The notes: generated by a model from the letters alone, not told the origin. Shown: positions 1-8,333, numbered from the stretch's first letter. The stretch is DNA of 38,539 nt from Streptomyces naganishii JCM 4654 (GCF_014650575.1 NZ_BMVF01000034.1:1-38539); one strand, 5' to 3'. A program made the numbers and translations.

Positions 1-134
1 GAGGAATAGTCCAGTGGTTCACAGCGTCCTCGCTGTGTTTTTTCAAAGGAACCTCGCCCCAACCGTATCGGCCGGAGACGGGGTATCAACATATCTGGCG
101 CTGACTTTTGGCACGCTGTTGAGTTCTCAAGGAA
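1..134 (-). other. Leader of a 16S rRNA operon (transcribed leftward)
   Basis: Read on the minus strand, this stretch matches what I recall of the Streptomyces 16S rRNA leader. A boxA-like antitermination block ending GAACTCAACAGCGTGCC lies at 106-134. It is followed by a GTTGATACCCCG segment, the AGGTTCCTTTGAAA block and a CACAGCG/CGCTGTG hairpin at 20-37. In rRNA leaders such elements load antitermination factors and form the RNase III processing stem. The mature 16S gene should begin shortly beyond the left edge, so none of it is visible here. The identification rests on memory of the leader sequence, not on an alignment. Confidence 0.8.
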
Positions 135-198
135 CGGACGCTTCCTTCGTACTCACCCTCTCGGGCTTTCCTCCGGGCGCTTCCCTTCGGTGATCCAA

Positions 199-227
199 AC
201 TCTATCAGGGTTTTCCGGTCTCTCTGA
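199..227 (-). promoter_or_regulatory. Candidate rRNA operon promoter
   Basis: On the minus strand a TAGAGT -10 hexamer lies at 204-199. It is 17 bases downstream of a weak TCAGAG at 227-222. It sits about 65 bases upstream of the boxA-like leader element, as expected for one of the several promoters of a Streptomyces rrn operon. The -35 match is poor. Other promoters probably lie further upstream, between this site and about 360; I could not assign them. The rest of 228-376 shows no gene. Confidence 0.45.
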
Positions 228-376
228 CCACCGTCCCGCAGGCATGCGGAAGGCGATCCCGAGATAGGATCTGACAAGTTGGGTGCTGCCGAGCAAGCAC
301 GCCTGGTGGCGCCACTCATCCCCGAGCAGGGGTACGACAGTACACGGGGCCGTGAAGTGGGTGCAAATCGATTGGT

Positions 377-396
377 TTGGTGGTCTAGACCACCAA
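377..396. promoter_or_regulatory. dre operator for DasR upstream of crr-ptsI
   Basis: TTGGTGGTCTAGACCACCAA is a perfect 20-bp palindrome. Its core, TGGTCTAGACCA, is the known DasR responsive element (dre) of Streptomyces. DasR is a GntR-family repressor released by glucosamine-6-phosphate, and dre sites upstream of crr are established in this genus. The site lies about 120 bp upstream of the crr start, which fits promoter control. It also lies between crr and the divergent rRNA leader. I could not identify the crr -10/-35 confidently; a CATAAC at 442-447 is a possible -10. Confidence 0.9.
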
Positions 397-517
397 CGTG
401 AGCTGTCGTAAGCTCTCGCCCGGAAGCGGTACTTACCGTGACATAACCTGCTGCACAGTGCGCCGTCCGGGACAGGCCGTGACGACCACCTGAATCTCCA
501 CCCCTGGGAGGCTTCCC

Positions 518-967
518 ATGACCACCGTGACGTCCCCGCTCGCCGGACGCGCCATCGGACTGTCGGCCGTGCCCGACCCGGTCTTCTCCGGCGCGATGGT
601 CGGCCCCGGCACGGCGATCGACCCCGTGCGTGAGCCCTCCGAGGCCGTCGCCCCCGTCGACGGAGTCGTCGTGTCGCTCCACCCGCACGCCTTCGTCGTC
701 GTCGACGCGCAGGGTCACGGAGTGCTCGTCCACCTCGGCATCGACACCGTGCAGCTCAACGGCGAAGGCTTCGAGTTGCTGGTCGACAAGGGCGACACGG
801 TCACGCGCGGCCAGGCCGTGGTGCGCTGGAACCCCGCCGCCGTCGAGGCCGCCGGCAAGTCTCCCGTCTGCCCGGTCGTGGCCCTGGAGGCCACCGCCGA
901 GTCCCTCTCCGATCTTCGCGAAGACGGCGACGTGAAACCCGGCGACAGTCTCTTCTCCTGGAAGTGA
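518..967 (+). CDS. crr: PTS glucose-family EIIA component (EIIA-Crr)
   Basis: A 149-residue soluble phosphocarrier of the phosphoenolpyruvate:sugar phosphotransferase system. It passes phosphate from HPr to the sugar-specific IIB domain of permeases such as the GlcNAc transporter. The EIIA-Glc signature VHLGIDTVQLNGEGF is present. The phospho-accepting histidine is H72 and the supporting histidine is H57, with the same 15-residue spacing as H75/H90 of Escherichia coli EIIA-Glc. Length is normal for a stand-alone EIIA. The ATG has a good ribosome site, GGGAGG at 506-511, six bases upstream. It is followed after 80 bp by ptsI on the same strand, and the upstream dre palindrome implies DasR control. 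No HPr gene or EIIBC gene is in the window. Confidence 0.95.
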   Translation: MTTVTSPLAGRAIGLSAVPDPVFSGAMVGPGTAIDPVREPSEAVAPVDGVVVSLHPHAFVVVDAQGHGVLVHLGIDTVQLNGEGFELLVDKGDTVTRGQAVVRWNPAAVEAAGKSPVCPVVALEATAESLSDLREDGDVKPGDSLFSWK

Positions 968-973
968 CCCCCT

Positions 974-1029
974 GCCGTCCCGCTTGGGGACGGCCACCAG
1001 AGAAACCATCGCGGCGGCGCACCCGCCGC
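974..1029 (+). promoter_or_regulatory. Two tandem hairpins between crr and ptsI
   Basis: The 80-bp gap holds two perfect inverted repeats. GCCGTCCC at 974-981 pairs with GGGACGGC at 987-994 (5-nt loop). GCGGCGG at 1011-1017 pairs with CCGCCGC at 1023-1029 (5-nt loop). Neither has a U tract. They could be RNA-stabilising or partially terminating structures that set the crr:ptsI ratio. That role is inferred. Confidence 0.5.
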
Positions 1030-1047
1030 ACTAGCGGAGACGGTGAG

Positions 1048-2718
1048 ATGGAGACAACGCTGCGAGGCGTCGGTGTGAGCCACGGGGTGGCGATCGGCGA
1101 GGTTCGGCACATGGGGACGGCGGTGCTGGAGCCGCCGGCCAAGCAGATACCGGCGGAGGAGGCGGAGCGCGAACAGGGGCGTGCCCGCCAGGCCGTGGAG
1201 GCTGTGGCGGCCGACCTGACGGCGCGGGGCAATCTGGCGGGCGGTGAGGCCCAGGCCGTGCTCGAGGCGCAGGCCATGATGGCCCAGGACCCGGAGCTGA
1301 TCGCGGACGTGGACCGTCGTATCGCGGTCGGGAGCACGGCCGAGCGCGCGGTGTACGACGCGTTCGCCGCGTACCGGGACCTGCTTGCGGGGGCCGGTGA
1401 GTACCTCGCGGGCCGGGTGGCCGACCTCGACGACGTGCGGAACCGTATCGTCGCGCGTCTGCTGGGCGTGCCGATGCCGGGTGTGCCGGACAGCGACGAG
1501 CCGTACGTCCTGGTCGCGCGTGACCTCGCGCCGGCGGACACGGCTCTGCTCGACCCGGCTCTGGTCCTGGGCTTCGTCACCGAGGAGGGCGGTCCGACCA
1601 GCCACAGCGCGATCCTGGCGCGTGCGCTCGGTGTGCCGGCCGTGGTGGCGCTGCCGGGGGCCGGTGAGCTGGCCGAGGGCACGGTGATCGCGGTGGACGG
1701 CAGCACCGGCGAGATCTTCGTGGAGCCCAGTGCCGAGAAGAAGGCGCAGATGGAGGCCGCGGCCGCCGAGCGCAAGGCCGCGCTGGCCGCGTCGACGGGT
1801 CCGGGCGCGACCTCCGACGGGCACAAGGTTCCGCTGCTGGCCAACATCGGTGGTCCCGCGGACGTGGCGGCGGCGGTCGAGGCGGGTGCTGAGGGTGTAG
1901 GTCTGTTCCGGACCGAGTTCCTGTTCCTGGACGACAACAAGAAGGCTCCTTCCGAGGAGAAGCAGGTCGAGGCCTACCGGCAGGTGCTCGAGGCGTTCCC
2001 CGAGGGACGCGTGGTCGTACGGGTGCTGGACGCGGGTGCGGACAAGCCGCTCGACTTCCTGACCCCGGCCGACGAGCCGAACCCCGCCCTGGGTGTGCGG
2101 GGTCTGCGGACGCTCCTCGACCACCCCCAGGTGCTGCGCACGCAGCTGACGGCGCTGGCGAAGGCCGCCGAGGGGCTGCCGGTGTACCTCGAGGTGATGG
2201 CGCCGATGGTCGCGGACCGTGCGGACGCCAAGGCGTTCGCGGACGCGTGCCGTGAGGCCGGGCTGCGGGCGAAGTTCGGTGCGATGGTGGAGATTCCATC
2301 GGCCGCGCTGCGGGCGCGTTCGGTGCTGCAGGAGGTGGAGTTCCTGTCGCTGGGGACCAACGACCTGGCGCAGTACACCTTCGCGGCCGACCGGCAGGTG
2401 GGTGCCGTGTCGCGGTTGCAGGACCCGTGGCAGCCCGCGCTGCTCGACCTGGTCGCGCTGGCCGCGGAGGCGGCGCGGGCCGAGGGCAAGAGCTGTGGTG
2501 TCTGTGGTGAGGCCGCGGCGGATCCGCTGCTCGCCTGTGTGTTGACCGGTCTTGGGGTCACCTCCTTGTCGATGGGTGCGGCGTCGCTTCCGTATGTCCG
2601 GGCGACGCTGGCCAAGTACACGCTGGCGCAGTGCGAGCGTGCGGCGGCCGCGGCGCGTGCGGCGGACAGTGCCGACGACGCGCGCGCGGCGGCGCAGGCG
2701 GTGCTGTCCGGCGAGTGA
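1048..2718 (+). CDS. ptsI: Phosphoenolpyruvate-protein phosphotransferase (PTS enzyme I)
   Basis: A 556-residue cytoplasmic enzyme I. It takes phosphate from PEP onto a histidine and passes it to HPr, the first step for all PTS sugars. The N-terminal phosphohistidine swivel motif GGPTSHSAILAR is present with the active H186. The C-terminal PEP-binding barrel shows the second signature (FLSLGTNDLAQYTFAADR) and the catalytic cysteine in CGVCGE. The start chosen is the ATG at 1048, preceded by GGAGA at 1036-1040. The open frame continues upstream, but those codons overlap the crr stop and have no ribosome site. The chosen start gives the length normal for streptomycete EI. Probably cotranscribed with crr, with the convergent terminator at 2749 downstream. 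Confidence 0.95.
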   Translation: METTLRGVGVSHGVAIGEVRHMGTAVLEPPAKQIPAEEAEREQGRARQAVEAVAADLTARGNLAGGEAQAVLEAQAMMAQDPELIADVDRRIAVGSTAERAVYDAFAAYRDLLAGAGEYLAGRVADLDDVRNRIVARLLGVPMPGVPDSDEPYVLVARDLAPADTALLDPALVLGFVTEEGGPTSHSAILARALGVPAVVALPGAGELAEGTVIAVDGSTGEIFVEPSAEKKAQMEAAAAERKAALAASTGPGATSDGHKVPLLANIGGPADVAAAVEAGAEGVGLFRTEFLFLDDNKKAPSEEKQVEAYRQVLEAFPEGRVVVRVLDAGADKPLDFLTPADEPNPALGVRGLRTLLDHPQVLRTQLTALAKAAEGLPVYLEVMAPMVADRADAKAFADACREAGLRAKFGAMVEIPSAALRARSVLQEVEFLSLGTNDLAQYTFAADRQVGAVSRLQDPWQPALLDLVALAAEAARAEGKSCGVCGEAAADPLLACVLTGLGVTSLSMGAASLPYVRATLAKYTLAQCERAAAAARAADSADDARAAAQAVLSGE

Positions 2719-2748
2719 CCGGGTCCGGCGCACGGTCGTCGGTGCTGT

Positions 2749-2782
2749 GAGGGGCGCTCCACCCGCGTGTGGGGCGCCCCTC
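2749..2782. terminator. Hairpin terminator after ptsI
   Basis: GAGGGGCGCTCCA (2749-2761) pairs with TGGGGCGCCCCTC (2770-2782) over 13 positions with one G-T wobble and an 8-nt loop. It lies between the ptsI stop and the convergent gene's stop, so it can serve both strands. No U tract is seen, as is common in Streptomyces. Confidence 0.75.
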
Positions 2783-2799
2783 GTGCGTGGGGTGCCGGG

Positions 2800-3690
2800 T
2801 CAGTGGCGGTGCCGTGCCGGCGGGTCCTCACCGAGGTCGGGCGGGGTGCCGTAGTCGACGCCGGATTCCGGGGCGATCAGGTCGCCGGAGTCGACGTCGG
2901 TGCAGTAGGCGTCGAAGACCTCGCCGGCGGTGAGGGGTTCGAGGGTGTGTTCGCGCAGCCGCCAGCCGTAGATCCGGTCGGGGGTGCCGGGGGCGGTGGT
3001 GCGCATGACGAGGCCGCCGGGGCTGCGGGTGGCCATGCCGAGGGCGAGGACGGTGGCGAATTCGAGGGCTTCGGCCTCGTCGAGCCGGGTGGCTCCGGTG
3101 TCGTCGTCGTCCGCGTGCAGGACGGCGACCAGGTCCTCGGGTGCGGTGGAGACGCTGCAGACCAGGTGCCGGTTGCCCGGAGGGGCGGTGTCGAGGACGC
3201 GGGCGAGGACTTCGGCGGCCCGGGCGAAGGCGGCACGACCGAGGTCCTCGCCGCAGGATTCGCAGGGGCCGAGGCGGGCGAGCAGTGTCGCGGCGTACTC
3301 CCAGGTGGCGCGGCGCACGGCCTCGTCGACGAGGGCGGGGACGAGCTGGGTCAGCGGCCTGCCGTCGTAGGGCAGGGTGGTTCCGGTGGCCGCGAGTGCG
3401 GCGGTGAAGCGGGCTCGGCTGGCCGGGGTGTCGGGTTCGAGGCCGCTGTCCGCGCAGAATTCGGCGTACTCCGCGGGGTCGAAGAGGGCCAGCGCGGTGT
3501 GGCCGCCGTCGGCGGCGCGTGACTTGAGGAGCACTTCGATCTGCTGGAGGTAGGTCGTGTGGTCGTCGAAGGTGAAGCTGCGGTAGCGGCGCATGGCGCG
3601 GAAGTCGTGTTCGTCGGTGAGCAGGCCGATGGTTCCGGCGATCTCCCTGCGCAGGACGCGCCGCATGGTCCGGTGGTCGGTGTACGTCAT
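2800..3690 (-). CDS. Conserved-looking protein of unknown function (296 aa)
   Basis: I do not recognise this family. The ATG at 3690 is chosen because GGGGGA sits just upstream; codons further upstream carry no ribosome site. The protein is soluble by inspection, with no signal peptide or membrane segment. It is rich in acidic residues toward the C-terminus and ends in a His/Arg-rich tail. A single CESC pair lies near residue 140, not enough for a zinc ribbon. It starts 24 bp after the stop of the upstream MFS gene on the same strand, so the two are probably one transcript. This suggests a role alongside that exporter, but nothing in the sequence shows what it is. Codon bias is typical of a real gene. 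Confidence 0.75.
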   Translation of the reverse strand: MTYTDHRTMRRVLRREIAGTIGLLTDEHDFRAMRRYRSFTFDDHTTYLQQIEVLLKSRAADGGHTALALFDPAEYAEFCADSGLEPDTPASRARFTAALAATGTTLPYDGRPLTQLVPALVDEAVRRATWEYAATLLARLGPCESCGEDLGRAAFARAAEVLARVLDTAPPGNRHLVCSVSTAPEDLVAVLHADDDDTGATRLDEAEALEFATVLALGMATRSPGGLVMRTTAPGTPDRIYGWRLREHTLEPLTAGEVFDAYCTDVDSGDLIAPESGVDYGTPPDLGEDPPARHRH

Positions 3691-3714
3691 GGTGTCCCCC
3701 TGTGTGTGCACGGT

Positions 3715-4992
3715 CTATCGATGCTCACTCACCGTAACCGGCGGCACTGACAGTGGGATCCCCGTGAGCCGGGAGCGGACCGTTCGGTGCTGGATGAGGC
3801 AGGTGGCGGCGATGGCGGCGCCGAAGAGGGACCAGCCCGCGGGGCCGGCGGCGATGGCGGCCGTGACGGCGAGGGGGCCGATGCTGCGCTGGGCGGACTG
3901 GGCGAGTCCGTGGACGCCGAGGTAGGCGCCCTGCGCGCTGTCGGGGGCGAGCGCGACGGACAGTTCCCAGGAGACCGTGGCGTGGAGCATTTCGGCGAGG
4001 GTGAACAGGGCGGCCGCGGCGGTCAGGAGCAGGGTCGCGCCGAGGGTGCCGCCGGTGGCGGAGAGCGTCATGGCGACGCCGCCGAGGGCGAAGGCGGCGG
4101 AGAGCGGGAGGAGGAGTCGGCGGGCGGCCGCGGTGGTGGCGCCGAAGCGGGCCAGCGGGACTTGGAGGACGACCACCATCACGTTGTTCAGCACCATCAG
4201 CAGAGGGGCGAGGCCGTGCGGCACGTTGGCGGCGTGGGCGATCCAGAGGGGCAGGCCGACCTTGAAGACCGCGTCGTCCAGGAAGAGGACGGTTTCGGTG
4301 GCGACGTAGGCGAGGTAGGTGCGGTCGCGCCAGGGCGTCGCGGGCCTGCCGGCCGGGACGGGGCCGCCGGAACCGGCGACGGTGCGGGTGGGCGAGGGCG
4401 GTTCCGCGCAGCGGAGGGTGAGCAGGGCGGCGGCGAGGAAGGACAGGGCGTCGCCGAGCAGCAGCCAGCGGTAGGCGGCGGTGGTGCCCAGGGCGAGCGC
4501 GGCGGCCGCGCCGAGGCCGCCGAGGGCCCAGCCGGCGTTGGCGACGGTGCGGTTGAGCGCCTGGTAGCGGACTCGGTCGGGTCCCGCGACGCGGGTGGCG
4601 TAGAGCCTGGTGAGGACGCTCGCGGCGCGGTCTCCAAGGCCGCCGAGGGCCGAGAGGAGGAGCAGCAGGGTGTAGTCGTGGGTGGTGAGGAGGCCGAGCG
4701 AGGCTACGGCGCGCAGGAGCTGGAGGGCGGCGAGGACGCGGGTGAGCGGGAGGCGGTCGGCCAGGTGGCCGCCGATCGGGGCGCCGGCGATGCCGACCGC
4801 TCCGGCGAGGGCGGCGAGGATGCCGACCTGGGCCACGGAGAGTCCGGAGACGTAGGTGAAGTACAGGACGGAGACGGCGGCCCACAGTCCGCTGCCGGTG
4901 CGGTCGACGAGGGCGATGACGAGCATGGCGCGGCCGTCGGGTCCGCCGGGTATCCGGGCCGTTCGTCCGCGTGTGCGCGTGGTGGTGACCAC
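3715..4992 (-). CDS. Major facilitator superfamily transporter, probable exporter
   Basis: A 425-residue integral membrane protein with about twelve hydrophobic segments. It starts with a short basic N-terminus. It carries an MFS loop 2-3 signature (GAPIGGHLADRLPLTRV) near residue 75 and a central hydrophilic loop near residue 210. The GTG at 4992 has AGGGGGA directly upstream; no other start has a comparable site. It is transcribed divergently from a MocR-type regulator 45 bp away, with a palindrome between them, a layout typical of a regulator controlling its own exporter. The substrate cannot be told from sequence; small-molecule or drug efflux is the usual assignment for this group. Followed closely by the unknown gene at 2800-3690. 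Confidence 0.88.
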   Translation of the reverse strand: MVTTTRTRGRTARIPGGPDGRAMLVIALVDRTGSGLWAAVSVLYFTYVSGLSVAQVGILAALAGAVGIAGAPIGGHLADRLPLTRVLAALQLLRAVASLGLLTTHDYTLLLLLSALGGLGDRAASVLTRLYATRVAGPDRVRYQALNRTVANAGWALGGLGAAAALALGTTAAYRWLLLGDALSFLAAALLTLRCAEPPSPTRTVAGSGGPVPAGRPATPWRDRTYLAYVATETVLFLDDAVFKVGLPLWIAHAANVPHGLAPLLMVLNNVMVVVLQVPLARFGATTAAARRLLLPLSAAFALGGVAMTLSATGGTLGATLLLTAAAALFTLAEMLHATVSWELSVALAPDSAQGAYLGVHGLAQSAQRSIGPLAVTAAIAAGPAGWSLFGAAIAATCLIQHRTVRSRLTGIPLSVPPVTVSEHR

Positions 4993-5001
4993 GGCTCCCC
5001 C

Positions 5002-5030
5002 TTGCACGGTCGTATGTATTGATACATAAT
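5002..5030 (+). promoter_or_regulatory. Promoter of the MocR gene with embedded operator palindrome
   Basis: TTGCAC (5002-5007), a 17-bp spacer and CATAAT (5025-5030) form a good promoter toward the MocR gene. An inverted repeat, TATGTAT-TG-ATACATA (5013-5028), covers the end of the spacer and most of the -10. It is the only AT-rich island between the two divergent genes. It is a strong candidate operator for autoregulation and for control of the MFS gene. The -10 lies 7 bases before the GTG at 5038, so the MocR message may be leaderless. Confidence 0.75.
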
Positions 5031-5037
5031 CTTGTAC

Positions 5038-6357
5038 GTGGCAACACAATATGGGATCAGTGGCTCGACGGCCAGGGAGATTGCCGCGTCCGTCGAGCGG
5101 GGCGTGGCCGACGGCGCGCTCGGGCCGGGGGCGGCTCTGCCTCCGGTGCGGCGGCTCGCGGACGACTTGGGGGTGAGCCCGGGGACGGTGGCGACCGCCT
5201 ACAAGGAGCTGCGCCGGCGGGGCATCGTCGTCACGCGCGGGAGGGGCGGCACGGTGGTGGCGGCAGTCCCGGCGGTGGCTTCGCGACGCCCGCCGAAGGT
5301 CCCCGAGGGCCTGCGCGACCTGGCGGGCGGCCACCCGGATCCGCGCCTCCTGCCCACTCTGGTGCCGCCGTCCCGGCTGTCCCCCGGCGCCCGGTCGCAC
5401 CGTTCCACGCCGCGCCTGGGGCGACTGGAGCACGTGGTGCGCGAGTGGCTGCGGCCCGACGGGGTGCCGGTGGAGCACGTGACGTTCGCGCACGGCGCGC
5501 TGGACCTGATCGGCCGGCTGCTGTCCGTGGAGCTGTGGCCCGGGGACGCGGTCGCGATGGAGGACCCCGGCTACCACCATCTGCTGGACCTGGTCACCGC
5601 GCTGGGGCTGCGCAGCGTGCCGGTGGCCGTGGACGACGAAGGCATGCGCGCCGACGCGCTCCGCACCGCGCTGCGCGCGGGCGCGCGGGCGGTCGTGTGC
5701 AGCCCGCGCGGGCAGAACCCGTACGGCGGCTGCTTCTCCCCCGCGCGCCGCGCCGAGCTGCTCGATGTCCTGCGGGACGAGCCGGACGTGCTGGTGGTGG
5801 AGAACGACCACACCTCGGCGGTGGCCGACGTTCCCCTGCGGTCGCTGGCCTCGGGCGGTCTCACGCGCTGGGTGCACGTCAGGACGGTGAGCAAGTTCCT
5901 CGGGGCGGATCTGCGCTGGGCGGCCGCGGCCTGCGACGCGACCACGCTGGCCAGGCACGACGGTCGGCTGCTGCTGACGTCCGGCTGGGTCAGCCATCTG
6001 CTCCAGGAGACGGTCCACGGGCTGATGACGGATGAGGGCACGCGCGCGCTGGTGTCCCGCGCGCGTGAGACGTACGCCCTGCGGCGCACCGCCCTGCTGC
6101 GCGAGCTGGCCGGCAGGGGGATCGCCGCGCACGGGGTGAGCGGGATGAACGTGTGGGTGCCGGTGGCGGACGAGTCTGCCGTGGTCAACGGGCTGCGGTC
6201 CTACGGCTGGTGGGTGGCCGCGGGGGCCAGGTTCCGCATCTCGTCAGGACCGGGGGTACGGATCTCCGTGGCCGGTCTGGAGCCCGCCGACGCGCTGCGG
6301 CTGGCCTCGGACTTCGCCGCCGTGCTGGGCGAGTCCGAGGCCACGTACGGTGGCTGA
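5038..6357 (+). CDS. MocR-type GntR regulator with aminotransferase-like domain
   Basis: A 439-residue regulator. An N-terminal GntR winged helix-turn-helix (about residues 5-75, with LPPVRRLADDLGVSPGTVATAYKEL) is followed by a fold-type I PLP aminotransferase-like domain. The domain keeps the expected landmarks: SPRGQNPYG, the aspartate in VVENDHT and the PLP lysine in RTVSKFLGADLR. MocR proteins use PLP or a PLP-derived compound as effector. The GTG at 5038 is preferred because a promoter -10 ends 7 bases upstream, as in a leaderless message; a TTG at 5032 is an alternative adding two residues. Its stop is 8 bp from the stop of convergent aacS. It probably controls the divergent MFS exporter. 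Confidence 0.9.
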   Translation: MATQYGISGSTAREIAASVERGVADGALGPGAALPPVRRLADDLGVSPGTVATAYKELRRRGIVVTRGRGGTVVAAVPAVASRRPPKVPEGLRDLAGGHPDPRLLPTLVPPSRLSPGARSHRSTPRLGRLEHVVREWLRPDGVPVEHVTFAHGALDLIGRLLSVELWPGDAVAMEDPGYHHLLDLVTALGLRSVPVAVDDEGMRADALRTALRAGARAVVCSPRGQNPYGGCFSPARRAELLDVLRDEPDVLVVENDHTSAVADVPLRSLASGGLTRWVHVRTVSKFLGADLRWAAAACDATTLARHDGRLLLTSGWVSHLLQETVHGLMTDEGTRALVSRARETYALRRTALLRELAGRGIAAHGVSGMNVWVPVADESAVVNGLRSYGWWVAAGARFRISSGPGVRISVAGLEPADALRLASDFAAVLGESEATYGG

Positions 6358-6365
6358 CCGGGCGC

Positions 6366-8333
6366 TCAGGCGCGCTTGCGGGCCAGGTCCTCGTAGAAGC
6401 GCAGCAGGTCGAGGTCGTCGATGGAGCCTGGGTTGACCGCCTTTTCCAGGGGGGTGCCCTGGAGGAGGCGCTTGACGGGGACCTCGATGCGCTTGCCGGT
6501 GAGGGTGTGCGGGATGCCGGGGACCTCGATGACCTCGTCGGGGATGTGCCGCGGCGAGAGCTGTTCGCGGATGGTCTGCTTGATCCGATTCAGGAGGGCG
6601 TCGTCGAGGACGGCGCCGGGGATCAGGTGCACGAACAGGGGCATCCAGTAGCCGCCGTCGGGCTGCTCGATGCCGATGACCAAGGATTCCTTGATCTCGG
6701 GAAGGCGCTCGACGGCCTCGTAGATGTCGGCGGAACCCATGCGCACGCCCTGGCGGTTGAGCGTGGAGTCGGAACGGCCGTGGATGATCACCGAGCCGCG
6801 GGAGGTGAGCGTGATCCAGTCGCCGTGCCGCCACACGCCGGGGTACATGGCGAAGTAGCTGTCGTGGTAGCGGGTGCCGTCGGGGTCGTTCCAGAGGTGG
6901 ATGGGCATCGACGGCATGGGGTTGGTGACCACGAGTTCGCCGACCTCGTCGGTCAGCGGTGCGCCGCTGGGGTCCCAGGACTGGAGATCGGTGCCGAGGC
7001 AGGGCGCCTGGAGCTCGCCGATGTGGACCGGGAGGGTGGGCACGGCTCCGGCGAAGCAGGAGCACACGTCGGTGCCGCCGCTGACGGACGCGATCCACAG
7101 GTCCTCGCGGACCTCGTCGTGCAGCCAGCGGAACCCGTCGGGCGGCAGCGGGGAGCCGGTGGTGGCGACGCACTGGACCGCGGACAGGTCGAAGTCCCGG
7201 GAGGGGTGCACCCCGGCCTTGCGGCAGGCCATGACGTACGCGGCCGAGGTCCCGAAGAGGGTGGCCCCGGTGCGTTCGGCGACGCGCCACTGGGCGCCCG
7301 TGTCGGGGAAGCCCGGGCTGCCGTCGTACAGGATGACGGTCGTACCGGTGAGCAGGCCGGAGACGAGGAAGTTCCACATCATCCAGCCGGTCGAGGTGTA
7401 CCAGAAGAACCGGTCCTCCGGGCCGAGGTCGCAGTGCAGGCCGAGCTGCTTGAGGTGCTCGACGAGGATGCCGCCCTGGGACTGCACGATGGCCTTGGGC
7501 AGGCCGGTGGTGCCGGAGGAGTAGAGCACCCACAGGGGGTGGTCGAAGGGCACCTGCTCGAAGACGGGGTCGGCGTCGGCCGAGGTGAGGTCCGACCACT
7601 CCAGGGCGCCCTCGGGCGCCGTCGTGCCCAGGAGGGGGATGTGGACGACGGCGCGCAGGGTGGGCAGCTCGCGGCGCAGTTCCGCGACGACTTCGCGGCG
7701 GTCGTGCTCCTTGCCGCCGTAGCGGTAGCCGTCGACCGTGAACAGCACGACCGGCTCCACCTGCTGGAAGCGGTCGAGGACGCTGCGGGCGCCGAAGTCC
7801 GGGGCGCAGGACGTCCAGACGGCGCCCACGGCGGCCGTGGCGAGCAGGGCGACGACGGCCTGGGGGATGTTCGGCAGGTAGCCGCTGACACGGTCCCCCG
7901 GACGCACGCCGAGGGCGCGCAGTTCAGCGGCGAGCGAGCCGACCTGGCGGCGCAGCTCGGCCCAGGTGACGGGGCGCGGTTCGTGGGTCTCGTCGACGTG
8001 CAGCAGGGCGGGTTCGCCGGGGCGGGCGTCCGCCGCGCGCAGGGCGTGCTCGGCGTAGTTCAGCTTCGCTCCGGGGAACCACTGCGCGCCGGGCATCGAG
8101 CGATCGCCCAGCACGCGCGCGTAGGGGCTCGAGAACCGCACGTCGAACCACTCCGTGACGGCCTTCCAGAACGTCTCCAACTCGTCCACGGACCAGCGGT
8201 GCAGGGCCGCGTAGCCGCCCTCGGCCGGGGCTCCGTGGTGCTCGGCCGCCCAGGCCTGGAACTTCGTGATCTGCGCCTGGGCGATCCGCTGCGGATCGGG
8301 CTGCCACAGCGGCAGGGGGTTCACGGTAGACAT
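6366..8333 (-). CDS. aacS: Acetoacetyl-CoA synthetase (acetoacetate-CoA ligase)
   Basis: A 655-residue member of the ANL adenylate-forming family, full length for acetoacetate-CoA ligases. It joins acetoacetate to CoA with ATP in the cytoplasm, feeding ketone-body carbon into acetyl-CoA or anabolic routes. Visible motifs: an N-terminal ACAS-type region, the phosphate-binding loop YSSGTTGLPKAIVQSQGG, the A5-like SGGTDVCSCF, the hinge GRSDSTLNRQGVRMG, and a C-terminal TGKRIEVPVKR with the catalytic lysine. The ATG at 8333 has GGGAG upstream. Convergent with the MocR gene and divergent from the GH31 gene. The NRQGVRMG region and overall length favour acetoacetate over acetate as substrate; this is family knowledge. 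Confidence 0.9.
   Translation of the reverse strand: MSTVNPLPLWQPDPQRIAQAQITKFQAWAAEHHGAPAEGGYAALHRWSVDELETFWKAVTEWFDVRFSSPYARVLGDRSMPGAQWFPGAKLNYAEHALRAADARPGEPALLHVDETHEPRPVTWAELRRQVGSLAAELRALGVRPGDRVSGYLPNIPQAVVALLATAAVGAVWTSCAPDFGARSVLDRFQQVEPVVLFTVDGYRYGGKEHDRREVVAELRRELPTLRAVVHIPLLGTTAPEGALEWSDLTSADADPVFEQVPFDHPLWVLYSSGTTGLPKAIVQSQGGILVEHLKQLGLHCDLGPEDRFFWYTSTGWMMWNFLVSGLLTGTTVILYDGSPGFPDTGAQWRVAERTGATLFGTSAAYVMACRKAGVHPSRDFDLSAVQCVATTGSPLPPDGFRWLHDEVREDLWIASVSGGTDVCSCFAGAVPTLPVHIGELQAPCLGTDLQSWDPSGAPLTDEVGELVVTNPMPSMPIHLWNDPDGTRYHDSYFAMYPGVWRHGDWITLTSRGSVIIHGRSDSTLNRQGVRMGSADIYEAVERLPEIKESLVIGIEQPDGGYWMPLFVHLIPGAVLDDALLNRIKQTIREQLSPRHIPDEVIEVPGIPHTLTGKRIEVPVKRLLQGTPLEKAVNPGSIDDLDLLRFYEDLARKRA

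Noticed and set aside
20..43. CACAGCG/CGCTGTG hairpin followed by six T on the plus strand, like an intrinsic terminator
   Set aside because: The minus strand of this region reads as the 16S rRNA leader, of which this hairpin is a known type of element. No plus-strand gene is seen to its left, so a terminator role is not supported.
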